Shown one piece after another: positions 50,871 to 58,426 of a DNA stretch of 64,000 bases. The notes under the pieces are model-generated. The model did not search any database and was not told the DNA's origin. It saw nothing but the letters and a program-made list of their open reading frames with translations. Position numbers and translations under genes: made by a program. This DNA is from Epsilonproteobacteria bacterium tcs-49 (GTDB taxonomy: Bacteria; Campylobacterota; Campylobacteria; Campylobacterales; Sulfurovaceae), in the NCBI GenBank assembly GCA_002049495.1, contig LLYS01000001.1, positions 1 to 64,000 on the forward strand, read 5' to 3'. Within the stretch, counting starts at the first letter, position 1, and every line of letters starts with the position of its first letter.

Positions 50871-51592
50871 TGGAACTACTTTTTATTTTGGTCACGGGAC
50901 TTGCCGTCGGTTCTTTTTTGAATGTGCTTATCTACCGCATTCCCCTGGAGGAAAATATCGCTTTCCCCGCTTCCCACTGCCCCAAGTGCGAACACAAGCT
51001 CGCCTGGTGGCACAATATCCCCCTCGTTTCGTGGGTGACTCTTAAGGGCAAGTGCGCTTTTTGCAAAACCCCCATCTCGGTACAGTATCCGCTGGTGGAG
51101 CTGATCACGGGCGGCCTGTTTGCGGTGCTGTATTATAAGCTGGGTTTTGGGCTGGAGTTTATCTCCGCGGCGATCGTGTTTTCTTTGCTGCTGGCACTGA
51201 GTATGATCGATTTTAAATACTTCGCCGTCCCCGACAGCCTCAACCTCGCCGCCATCGCCGTAGCGGTCGTTCAGCCCGAGTTTGTAGAGGCGTTTCAAAA
51301 CGCATTGCTGCTTGCGGGCGGGTTTGCCCTGCTGCGCTTTTACCTGAGCTACTTTCTCAAAAAGGAGGCGATGGGCGAAGGCGATATCATGATCGCGGCG
51401 ACCATGGGGGCGATGCTGGGACTTCCCGGGGCACTCTACGCGATCTTTCTCTCCGCGCTTTTGGCGATGCTCCCTTCGCTGCTTGCCAGGGACAACAAGG
51501 TTCCCTTTGTCCCCTTTCTGGCACTGGCGACGCTGATCGTCTACCTCTTTGAAGATTTTTTCGCACAATTGGGAGCGCTGCTGTATGCTTAA
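50870..51592 (+). CDS. Prepilin peptidase (A24 family)
   Basis: 240 residues, about eight TM segments. The N-terminal methyltransferase domain has GSFLNVLIYRIP and two CxxC pairs (CPKC, CAFC). The aspartic peptidase residues are in MIDFKYFAVPD and MGEGDIMIAA. It cleaves and methylates type IV prepilins or pseudopilins. No pilin genes are in the window. The GTG start has GGAGG upstream inside uppS; its end overlaps the LptF/G gene. Confidence 0.93.
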   Translation: MELLFILVTGLAVGSFLNVLIYRIPLEENIAFPASHCPKCEHKLAWWHNIPLVSWVTLKGKCAFCKTPISVQYPLVELITGGLFAVLYYKLGFGLEFISAAIVFSLLLALSMIDFKYFAVPDSLNLAAIAVAVVQPEFVEAFQNALLLAGGFALLRFYLSYFLKKEAMGEGDIMIAATMGAMLGLPGALYAIFLSALLAMLPSLLARDNKVPFVPFLALATLIVYLFEDFFAQLGALLYA

Positions 51593-52598
51593 AGGGTATT
51601 TTTCAAAAAGTTTCACAAACAGTTTTCTGACCATCTACATTCCGCTGTTTGCCATCGCGTCGCTGATTTTGTTTATCTCCATGGCTTCGATCACCTCCTA
51701 TATCGAAGTCAACCTCGCGGAGATGCTGTTGATCTTTAGCTACTCCCTGCCCGAAATCCTCTTTTATACCCTCCCCGTGGCTTTCGTCATCGCTTCGGCC
51801 GTCACGCTCAACCGGCTTTCGCACGATTATGAACTGATCGTTCTCTTTTCTGCGGGGATCTCTCCCTTTTTCGTCATCCGGCGCCTGCTGTTTATCGCCG
51901 TGGCCATGACACTGCTGCTGCTTGCGGTATCTTTGCTGCTGATCCCCCAGACCAAACAGATGTATAGCGCGTTTAAAAACCATAAAGTCGCCAATGCCAA
52001 GCTCAATATCAAACCCAGCGAACTGGGACAGAAGTTCGGCAACTTTTTCGTCTACGTGGCAAGCGAGGATAAAAACGGCATCTTTGAAGATGTGGTGGTG
52101 TTTAAAAAGGATAAGACGCAAGAGCAGATATTTTTAGCCGACAACGGTGTCGTCAACGACCGGGGAGAGGATATGTCCTTTCGCCTTATCAACGGTGAGG
52201 GTTATACCTACGATGAGCAATCGATCCAAAAGATCGTTTACCGTGACATGGTGCTGCACCAAGCTTCCATAGCCGAGGATTTCGAATTTCAAAATATTTC
52301 GGAATACTGGCTGGAGGGGCTTTCAAACCGGGATAAAAAGGAGGATTTCAAACGCTATATCTTCATCAGTCTCATGCCCCTGGCGACGCTGCTGCTCGTA
52401 TCCGCCTTTTCCATCATCCACCCCCGCTACCAAAAAAGCCGCCTCTTTCTCACCTCCTTGCTGACGATCGTAGGATACCTTGTCCTCTTTGACGCCGTCG
52501 CCAAACAAGGCGGCATCGCCGCCGCTGCAGTTGCGTTTATCGCCGTGATCGCTTTGGGGCTTTACTTTTTCAAACGCAACGTTTTACGGCACTACTGA
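51585..52598 (+). CDS. LptF/LptG-family lipopolysaccharide export permease
   Basis: 337 residues from ATG 51585 (GGGAG 9 bases upstream), overlapping the peptidase end. The YjgP/YjgQ layout is three N-terminal TM helices (residues 10-130), a periplasmic beta-jellyroll (about 140-245) and three C-terminal TM helices (about 255-335). It would form part of the LptBFG transporter that extracts lipopolysaccharide from the inner membrane. The ATPase LptB is at 54609 in a separate minus-strand operon. The sequence does not decide between LptF and LptG. Confidence 0.88.
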   Translation: MLKGYFSKSFTNSFLTIYIPLFAIASLILFISMASITSYIEVNLAEMLLIFSYSLPEILFYTLPVAFVIASAVTLNRLSHDYELIVLFSAGISPFFVIRRLLFIAVAMTLLLLAVSLLLIPQTKQMYSAFKNHKVANAKLNIKPSELGQKFGNFFVYVASEDKNGIFEDVVVFKKDKTQEQIFLADNGVVNDRGEDMSFRLINGEGYTYDEQSIQKIVYRDMVLHQASIAEDFEFQNISEYWLEGLSNRDKKEDFKRYIFISLMPLATLLLVSAFSIIHPRYQKSRLFLTSLLTIVGYLVLFDAVAKQGGIAAAAVAFIAVIALGLYFFKRNVLRHY

Positions 52599-53329
52599 TG
52601 CGGGTAAAAGCGGTGATCGCCTATGATGGCTCCAACTTCAAAGGCTTTCAAAAGCAGACAAAGCATAATCAAACCGTCGCCAACACCATCGAAGCGCTGC
52701 TGCGCAGCCTCAATATCCACACCAAGCTGGTCGCCAGCGGGCGCACCGACGGGGGCGTGCACGCTTCCTGGCAAGTGGTACATTTTGAACTGCCCGACTT
52801 TTGGAGTGACCTTCACAAACTTAAAGCTATACTCAACGCCAAACTCTTTGACCGGGGGATCGCTTTTAAACGGCTGCAGCGGGTATCAAGGGATTTTCAC
52901 GCCCGCTTCGGCGCAAAGAAACGCAGCTACCAGTACCTGATCAAAGCAAACGTTTCGGTTTTCGAGCGCAACTACTTCGCCGCTTACGAAGGCTTCGATC
53001 CCGAACTGCTCGAACGTGCCCTTCGCTGCTTTGAGGGGACCCATGACTTTACCTATTTTCAAAAGACGGGCAGCAACGAAAACCAAAATAACCCCGTACG
53101 CACCCTCTACCGCGCGGAAGTACGGCGCCTGGGGGAGTACACGATCTGCTGTTTTCAAGCCGAGGGCTTTTTACGTACACAGATACGGCTCATGGCGGGT
53201 TTTGCCCTGGAGGTGGCGTACGGAAGGTTAAGCCTGGGACAGCTGCGCAGCCAGCTTGCGGGTGAAACATGCATCTACAAAAAGCCCGCTTCGCCCCACG
53301 GCCTCTACCTCAGCCACGTCAGTTACTAA
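52598..53329 (+). CDS. truA: tRNA pseudouridine(38-40) synthase
   Basis: 243 residues. AYDGSNFKGFQKQTKHNQTV opens the fold, the catalytic Asp is in ASGRTDGGVHASWQVVHF, KRSYQYLI follows and RTQIRLMAGFALEVAYGRLS is near the end. It isomerises uridines 38-40 in the anticodon arm. It overlaps the LptF/G stop (TGATG) and its 3' end overlaps the convergent rpoN by 4 bases. Confidence 0.95.
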   Translation: MRVKAVIAYDGSNFKGFQKQTKHNQTVANTIEALLRSLNIHTKLVASGRTDGGVHASWQVVHFELPDFWSDLHKLKAILNAKLFDRGIAFKRLQRVSRDFHARFGAKKRSYQYLIKANVSVFERNYFAAYEGFDPELLERALRCFEGTHDFTYFQKTGSNENQNNPVRTLYRAEVRRLGEYTICCFQAEGFLRTQIRLMAGFALEVAYGRLSLGQLRSQLAGETCIYKKPASPHGLYLSHVSY

Positions 53330-54588
53330 GTGAGTTTATAAAACTTTTTACGGTCGCTGGAGCTGCCGATATCAAGCTGTTTGCGGTATTTGGTGATCGT
53401 CCGCCGTCCAAGGCTGAGGTCAAACTCCTTATTGATCATATCCGCCAGCTTTTGATCGCTGAGGGGCTTTTCGCGGTTCTCCTGCTCCACCAACTGTTTG
53501 AGCCGCTCTTTGAGAGCGTTTTGGCTGACCTCCTCATTCTGCCCCGAGGAGAAGAAGGAGCGCAGTTCAAAAACGCCGCGGTCGCATGAAAGGTATTTGT
53601 TGGCGATAGCCCGGGAGATGGTTGAGATGTTGTAGCCAAACTCTTCGGCAAAATCCTGCAGCAGCATGGGGCGCAGATTGCCGCCTAAAAAGAAATCGTA
53701 CTGGTACTCGATGATCATCAAACCGATCTTTTTCAGCGTCGCTTTGCGCATATCCAGCGAATCGACGATATTTTTAGCCTCTTTGAGCTTTTGGCGGATA
53801 TACTCATGTTCCAACTCGGGGTTTTCAATTTCGATAACGGGGTAGTAGTCGCTGTTTAGCTCGATCTGCAACCCCTTATCGTCGATAAAAACGTAAAAAT
53901 CGGGTTTGATCTGTTGTGAAGCCTGCAGATACTCGATCGCCGGCGGGTTTTTAAAGCTGCGGATGATTTTAAGCGCCTCGTCGTAGCGGGGATTCTTTTT
54001 ATACTTGGACATGCTTTCAAGTTCGCGGATCATCGCCGCGCACAGGTCATAAAGCTCCCCGTCGATATCCTGCTCAAACAGTTGGAATAAAAAGCACTCT
54101 TTGACATCCATTGCCCCCACGCCGGCGGGTTCGAGGTGCATGAAACGCTCGCGGATCTTCTCCACCTGTTCCGGGTCGCATTCACACTTTTGCGCGATCT
54201 CTTCGCAGGAGGCGATAAAATACCCCTCATCATCCAGGTTCTCCACGATCGCCTCGGCGATCTCTTGGGAGCGCTGGGTAGGAAACAGCGTAGAGGTGAT
54301 CTGCTCTTTGAGTGCGTCGTACAAAGAGGTCTGGGCGGTAACGACGTTTTCGATAAAGTTGCTCGCTCCCCCCTCTCCGCTGCTTTGTGTACGCCCGGGG
54401 ACGGAGGATTTTTGGATATATTCGCGCTCGAACCCCGACTTGACCTCTACGAGGGGATTATCGCTGGCGTACTCCTTGACCATCTTTTCCAAATCTTCGA
54501 TATCGGCTTTCAAAATCGGCAGCCAGCTTTGCAGGACGTGGGAAAGTTTCTGTTTCTGTACGTTTTGCTGCTGCTGTCGTAACTTCAT
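53326..54588 (-). CDS. rpoN: RNA polymerase sigma-54 factor
   Basis: 420 residues. The Gln-rich N-terminal activator-interacting region (MKLRQQQQNVQKQKLSHVLQ) is followed by an acidic linker, the core-binding domain (about 95-260), a helix-turn-helix (about 325-345, NISTISRAIANKYL) and the RpoN box LGRRTITKYRKQLDI. The RpoN box starts GRRT rather than the common ARRT. It directs transcription from -24/-12 promoters; in this phylum that includes flagellar middle genes. One clear target in this window is the 48-codon gene at 35054. The ATG follows lptB by 20 bases, as in many relatives. Confidence 0.95.
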   Translation of the reverse strand: MKLRQQQQNVQKQKLSHVLQSWLPILKADIEDLEKMVKEYASDNPLVEVKSGFEREYIQKSSVPGRTQSSGEGGASNFIENVVTAQTSLYDALKEQITSTLFPTQRSQEIAEAIVENLDDEGYFIASCEEIAQKCECDPEQVEKIRERFMHLEPAGVGAMDVKECFLFQLFEQDIDGELYDLCAAMIRELESMSKYKKNPRYDEALKIIRSFKNPPAIEYLQASQQIKPDFYVFIDDKGLQIELNSDYYPVIEIENPELEHEYIRQKLKEAKNIVDSLDMRKATLKKIGLMIIEYQYDFFLGGNLRPMLLQDFAEEFGYNISTISRAIANKYLSCDRGVFELRSFFSSGQNEEVSQNALKERLKQLVEQENREKPLSDQKLADMINKEFDLSLGRRTITKYRKQLDIGSSSDRKKFYKLT

Positions 54589-54608
54589 CGTCCCTCTTTT
54601 TGCGTTTT

Positions 54609-55334
54609 TTAGAAACTAAAATCGTCGCCGAGATAGTACTGCCTTACCTTTTCATCAAGAGCGATCTCTTCACTGGTGCCGCTTGCGAGCATATGCCCCT
54701 GGCGCATCACATACGCCCGGTCGCAGATACTGAGTGTTTCACGGACGCTGTGATCGGTGATAAGTACCCCCATATCCAGATCGATCAACTGCTGAATAAT
54801 TTGCTGGATATCTTTGACCGCGATGGGATCGACGCCGGCAAAGGGTTCATCCAGAAGCAAAAACTTCGGTCCGGGGACCAGGGAGCGCGCAATCTCTACC
54901 CGGCGGCGCTCCCCGCCGCTGAGGCGTATCCCCAAACGGTCGCGTATGGGTTCGATATTAAACAGCTCCAACAGTTTCTCGATCCGTTTTTTCGCCTCTT
55001 TGTCGCTTAGATTCGCCGCTTCCGCCGCCATTTGCAAATTGTCTTCGACGCTGAGGTCTTTAAAGATGCTTGATTCCTGGGGCAGGTAGCCGATCCCCAT
55101 CTTTGCCCGCTTGTGCAGCGGTAACTGCGTCACGTCTTCCCCGTCGATAAACACCGAGCCGCCGGTGGCGGCGACCAGGCCGCAGATCATATAAAAGGTG
55201 GTGGTTTTCCCCGCGCCGTTGGGGCCGAGCAGCCCCACCACCTCTTTGCTTCTAAGCTTCAAGGAGATATCTTCGACGATATTGGTTTTTTTAATGGTTT
55301 TTGATAACTGTTTCGCTTCTAATTCATGCGTCAT
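54609..55334 (-). CDS. lptB: LptB, lipopolysaccharide export ABC ATPase
   Basis: 241 residues. Walker A LLGPNGAGKTTTFYMICGL, signature LSGGERRRVEIARSL, Walker B FLLLDEPFAGVDPIAV and the switch His in LITDHSVRETL are intact. The C-terminal ALDEKVRQYYLGDDF matches LptB. It powers LptFG in extracting lipopolysaccharide. The start overlaps the tsaE end by 11 bases; rpoN follows. Confidence 0.95.
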   Translation of the reverse strand: MTHELEAKQLSKTIKKTNIVEDISLKLRSKEVVGLLGPNGAGKTTTFYMICGLVAATGGSVFIDGEDVTQLPLHKRAKMGIGYLPQESSIFKDLSVEDNLQMAAEAANLSDKEAKKRIEKLLELFNIEPIRDRLGIRLSGGERRRVEIARSLVPGPKFLLLDEPFAGVDPIAVKDIQQIIQQLIDLDMGVLITDHSVRETLSICDRAYVMRQGHMLASGTSEEIALDEKVRQYYLGDDFSF

Positions 55335-55725
55335 AAATGGTATATTCCCTGCTGTTGTTTAAGTTTTTTATATCGATGTTGGTGACGGCAAATCCCGCAC
55401 TTTTGAGCAGCTCCCGCAGCGCCTCATCTCCCCACTCGATAAAGTGCAGTCCGGGCTTTTCCAACTCTTCGAGCAACCCCTTGTGCATAAACTCTTCGGT
55501 GGTGATGTTATACAGATCGTAATGGTAGACGTCCCCTTCGTAGCAGTTTTGCAAACTGAAAGTGGGAGAACTCACCTCCGAACTCCCCACGTAGCGCTGT
55601 ACCAGCGTCGTTTTGCCCGCGGCCAGATCGCCGGAGAGAAAGATCACCCCGTCCCTGCCGTCGAATCTTTCGTGCAGCGCATCCAGCAGCGGCTGCATCT
55701 GCTCTAACGTCGTGTTATAAACCAT
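55324..55725 (-). CDS. tsaE: tRNA threonylcarbamoyladenosine biosynthesis ATPase TsaE
   Basis: 133 residues. Walker A is LSGDLAAGKTTLVQRYVG, then EVSSPTFSLQNCYEG, YHYDLYNI and HFIEWGDEAL. TsaE supports TsaB/TsaD in making t6A37 of ANN-decoding tRNAs. The loop reads DLAAGKTT where many TsaE have DLGAGKTT. It overlaps both neighbours by about 11 bases. Confidence 0.93.
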   Translation of the reverse strand: MVYNTTLEQMQPLLDALHERFDGRDGVIFLSGDLAAGKTTLVQRYVGSSEVSSPTFSLQNCYEGDVYHYDLYNITTEEFMHKGLLEELEKPGLHFIEWGDEALRELLKSAGFAVTNIDIKNLNNSREYTIYDA

Positions 55726-56698
55726 TACTGATTTTTATGATTTTTTCCAGATGGTGCAGCGCTTTGCCGCTTTGGAGCACTTCCTTTGTCATCTCGATCC
55801 CCTCTTGCATATCCCGCGCTTCCCCCGAAGCCAGAAATGCGCCCGCGGCGTTGATAAGAATGATATCTCTTTTCGCGCCTTCAAGCTTGTTTGCCAGCAG
55901 TTCACGGGTAATATGGGCATTATGCTCCGCATCGCCGCCGACGATCTGCTTTTGGTCGTACAGTTTCAAACCGTACTGTTGGGGATCGATCTCGAATTCG
56001 CTGATCTTTCCCCCTTTGAGGTGCGCCCCGTAGCTGATATCGGAGATAGAGATCTCATCCATCCCGTCGCGGCCGCTGACGACCATCGCCTCCTTCGTCC
56101 CCAACTTATCCAACGCATAGGTAAAATGGGGGATGAAGTTTTTGTCAAAAACCCCTAAAAAGATCTTTTTGACATCCGCCGGGTTACACAACGGCCCCAG
56201 GATATTAAAGATCGTTCTGTGGCTTAAACTTTTACGGATCGGCATGATATATTTCATCGCCGGATGGTGGTTTTGCGCGAACAGAAAGGTAAACCCGCAC
56301 TCTTTGAGCAGCTGTACCTGCTGGGGCGGCTGCAGGTTGAGGTTGATCCCCAGCGCTTCATACATATCCGCGCTGCCGCTTTTGCTCGTCGCGCTTCTGC
56401 TGCCGTGCTTGGCCACGGGGATGCCAAAAGCCGACACGATGAGTGCGACGGTGGAGGAGATGTTGAAACTGCCGATATGATCGCCTCCCGTTCCTACCAC
56501 GTCGATAAGCTGCTCCTTCAGTGAATCCTCCACCTCTACGCTGATACTGTGTGCGCGCATCACCGTCGCCGCGGCGGTGACCTCTTCGGGGGTCTCCCCC
56601 CGCTCATACAGCTGGACAAGCAGCGCTTTGGCTTCGGCCTCGCTCAATTCGTTGTTAAACAGCTTTTCAAACTGTCTCAATGCGTTGTCATAAGTCAT
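55715..56698 (-). CDS. trpD: Anthranilate phosphoribosyltransferase
   Basis: 327 residues. The PRPP-binding motif DVVGTGGDHIGSFNISS, KHGSRSATSKSGSADMYEAL, FLFAQNHHPAMKYIMPIRKS and RTIFNILGPLCNPA are all family features. It adds the phosphoribosyl group to anthranilate in tryptophan synthesis. No other trp gene is near, which is common in this phylum. Its ATG overlaps the stop of the S4 gene (TAATG). Confidence 0.94.
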   Translation of the reverse strand: MTYDNALRQFEKLFNNELSEAEAKALLVQLYERGETPEEVTAAATVMRAHSISVEVEDSLKEQLIDVVGTGGDHIGSFNISSTVALIVSAFGIPVAKHGSRSATSKSGSADMYEALGINLNLQPPQQVQLLKECGFTFLFAQNHHPAMKYIMPIRKSLSHRTIFNILGPLCNPADVKKIFLGVFDKNFIPHFTYALDKLGTKEAMVVSGRDGMDEISISDISYGAHLKGGKISEFEIDPQQYGLKLYDQKQIVGGDAEHNAHITRELLANKLEGAKRDIILINAAGAFLASGEARDMQEGIEMTKEVLQSGKALHHLEKIIKISNGL

Positions 56699-56943
56699 TA
56701 CAGTTCCTTAACATAGTGGTCTTTTTGGCTTTTGGGGATCGTTTTTGTCTTGGGGATATCCAACACCTCGAAGGTTTTTGTCCCTTTGAGGTAGCGAATC
56801 TCTATGCGATCACCCGGTTTTACCTCTTTGGATCCCTTTGCGACCGCTCCGTTGACCGAGACGACCTTCTCCTTGATCATATCCTGTGCTACGGTGCGCC
56901 GTTTTACGATATTGACACTGCTTAAATATTTATCTATTCTCAT
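56698..56943 (-). CDS. S4-domain RNA-binding protein (RqcP/Hsp15-like)
   Basis: 81 residues, one S4 domain: MRIDKYLSSVNIVKRRTVAQ, then VVSVNGAVAKGSKEVKPGD and IEIRYLKGTKTFEVLDI, with a basic tail. Proteins of this size bind stalled large ribosomal subunits (Hsp15, RqcP). First gene of a minus-strand operon running to rpoN. No strong RBS; AT-rich DNA with possible -10s lies upstream. Confidence 0.82.
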   Translation of the reverse strand: MRIDKYLSSVNIVKRRTVAQDMIKEKVVSVNGAVAKGSKEVKPGDRIEIRYLKGTKTFEVLDIPKTKTIPKSQKDHYVKEL

Positions 56944-57094
56944 CTGCGTTACTTTGTCTTAAATGGTTTATATAGTGGAATAATAATAACATAAATGATA
57001 TAAAAGATGTATTCTACAGGGGGGCTTGCGGATTTTTTTACCACCTCGGGGAACAAAATCAAAAAAAATTACAAAATGTTGAACCTTTTTACCG

Positions 57095-57141
57095 AAATTT
57101 TGGCTTTTAACAAGTTTTCTTTAACCAAAATTTGTTAAAAT
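57095..57141 (+). promoter_or_regulatory. Promoter region of the candidate small RNA, with inverted repeat
   Basis: TAAAAT at 57136-57141 is a possible -10. Upstream, AAATTTTGG (57095-57103) and CCAAAATTT (57125-57133) form a perfect 9-bp inverted repeat with a 21-base spacer, placed where an activator or repressor would sit. The surrounding 100 bases are very AT-rich. Confidence 0.4.
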
Positions 57142-57147
57142 TATCTC

Positions 57148-57210
57148 AGGTTTTTAAAACCTATGGAATTTAAGTTTGCGCGGGACCCTCCTCGGGTCCC
57201 ACATTTTCTT
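57148..57210 (+). ncRNA. Candidate small RNA with C/U-rich terminator loop
   Basis: From the predicted start at 57148 the transcript would begin with AGGTTTTTAAAACCT, which folds on itself (AGGTT/AACCT). It ends in a perfect 7-bp stem GGGACCC-TCCTC-GGGTCCC (57182-57200), then ACATTTTCTT. The loop with its closing bases reads CCCUCCUCGGG, complementary to purine-rich ribosome binding sites. The design resembles Helicobacter RepG, whose C/U-rich terminator loop pairs with G-rich leaders; homology is not shown. The T-run starts 3 bases after the stem, so termination could be partial and a longer form may end at the hairpin at 57273-57301. Confidence 0.45.
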
Positions 57211-57272
57211 CTGACTTAGTTAATCTTTCAGATTGCACTAACACCCACAAGAAACAACACTCAACAATTTTT

Positions 57273-57306
57273 ACTCTACAAAGAGATCTTTGTAGAGTTT
57301 TGCTTT
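57273..57306 (+). terminator. Strong Rho-independent terminator
   Basis: An 11-bp perfect stem ACTCTACAAAG/CTTTGTAGAGT with loop AGAT (57273-57298) is followed by TTTGCTTT. It is oriented for plus-strand transcription, so it would end the candidate RNA that begins near 57148. It also abuts the stop of the minus-strand Sel1-like ORF. Confidence 0.65.
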
Positions 57307-57565
57307 AACGGCAGCACTCGCTTGTGGTCATAGTAATCTCCTGCAGGGCAAATGCGGCGCTGACGTTTTGGTTTCTTGCGGCTTTTTTTCACCAGTATAC
57401 CGCCTTGTTCTCATCCCTGCCCACAAACAGACCGTCACGGTACATAAGCCCCAGATAGTACTGGGATTCACTGCAGTTTTTCGCCGCCCGCTGCTGAAAA
57501 ATTTCAAACGCTTTGCCATACTCCTCCGCCTCGAAGGCGTCACACGCTTTATCCAATGCATCCAT
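57305..57565 (-). pseudogene. Sel1-like repeat small protein interrupted by an in-frame TGA
   Basis: From ATG 57565 (AAGGAG 10 bases upstream, inside the end of the gppA-like gene) 58 codons give MDALDKACDAFEAEEYGKAF, FEIFQQRAAKNCSESQYYLG, LMYRDGLFVGRDENKAVYW and then TGA (57389-57391). The same frame continues KKAARNQNVSAAFALQEITM to a TAA at 57305. The Sel1 motif (LGxMYxxGxxVxxDxxKAxxWxxKAA) spans the TGA, at a place where family members usually have Trp or another aromatic. TGG to TGA is one change. The gene is therefore either freshly broken or makes a 58-residue truncated product. It overlaps the preceding gene by 17 bases. Confidence 0.6.
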
Positions 57566-58424
57566 CAATTGCTACTCCTTCTCGCAAACCGTCGTCGATG
57601 ACGACCGATTCGCTCATATGTAAAATTTCAAAGATTGTCTTATATATCTCGATTCCGGCGATGATCAGATCATCGCGGCCGACCCCTACCAACTCTTCCC
57701 GCTTGATCCGGGGGCTTTGCAGCAAAAGTTCCAAACTTTGCTCCAGATCCCGCGGCGTCAGTACGGTTCCGTTGATTAGCCGGGGATCGTAGGTGGTGTA
57801 GTTCATCCCGCGTTTTAGCGCGGCGACCGTTGTCGGCGTCCCCGCCGTGGAAACAAACAGCTTTGGTTCCCTGCCGCTGCAAAAGGCGCGGATCTGTGCA
57901 AACCCCTCCTCCATGGAACCGATCCCCTCCTCCGCGGCGGTAACGATCCCCACTTCGAAACTTTTGGCCAAAACCCGCCCCCGCGTATGGAATACGATCT
58001 CCGTAGAGCCCCCGCCGATATCGACCATCACCAGCTCCCGGTCGGGGAGCCGCAGCCTTTGCAGGCGCCGCCGTACCGCCAGCAGGGTCAGTTCCGCTTC
58101 CCGCTGACCGTCGATCACCGCAAAGGTGATCCCCCCCTCCTGCTCCAGGCGCCGCAAGACGGCAGAAGCGTTTTGCGCATAGCGCAGTGCCTGGGTCGTA
58201 ACGGCGATGGCTTCGCTTTTGAGCGCCCGGAAAGCCGGGGGCATCTGCTCGATGGCCCGAAGAACGCGCTTCTGATTTTCTTCGGCGATGATGCCGCTTT
58301 TTTTCACCCCCTGGGCGGTGCGCACCACTTTTTCATATGAAGCGACGATCTCCTCCGCCGCGCAATCGTAAATGATCGCCCGAAACGTATTTGATCCCAG
58401 GTCTACGGCTAAAACTCTCGACAC
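57549..58424 (-). CDS. Ppx/GppA phosphatase family protein
   Basis: 291 residues, corresponding to only the two actin-like domains and lacking the C-terminal HD-like region of long Ppx. Motifs are VLAVDLGSNTFRAIIYD, IAVTTQALRYAQNA, VMVDIGGGSTEIVF, FVSTAGTPTTVAAL and RDDLIIAGIEIYKTIFE. Members hydrolyse polyphosphate or pppGpp; which one cannot be decided. It follows the propeller-solenoid gene by 2 bases and overlaps the Sel1-like ORF. Confidence 0.88.
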   Translation of the reverse strand: MSRVLAVDLGSNTFRAIIYDCAAEEIVASYEKVVRTAQGVKKSGIIAEENQKRVLRAIEQMPPAFRALKSEAIAVTTQALRYAQNASAVLRRLEQEGGITFAVIDGQREAELTLLAVRRRLQRLRLPDRELVMVDIGGGSTEIVFHTRGRVLAKSFEVGIVTAAEEGIGSMEEGFAQIRAFCSGREPKLFVSTAGTPTTVAALKRGMNYTTYDPRLINGTVLTPRDLEQSLELLLQSPRIKREELVGVGRDDLIIAGIEIYKTIFEILHMSESVVIDDGLREGVAIDGCIG

Positions 58425-58426
58425 AT

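Noticed and set aside
57163-57219. 18-codon plus-strand ORF inside the candidate small RNA
   Set aside because: It has no RBS and overlaps the terminator hairpin; the RNA structure explains the sequence better.
57389-57391. TGA read as selenocysteine or as Trp by an altered code
   Set aside because: Other genes here end in TGA normally, Sel1 proteins are not known selenoproteins, and no SECIS-like hairpin is evident right after the TGA. Mutation or early stop is simpler.
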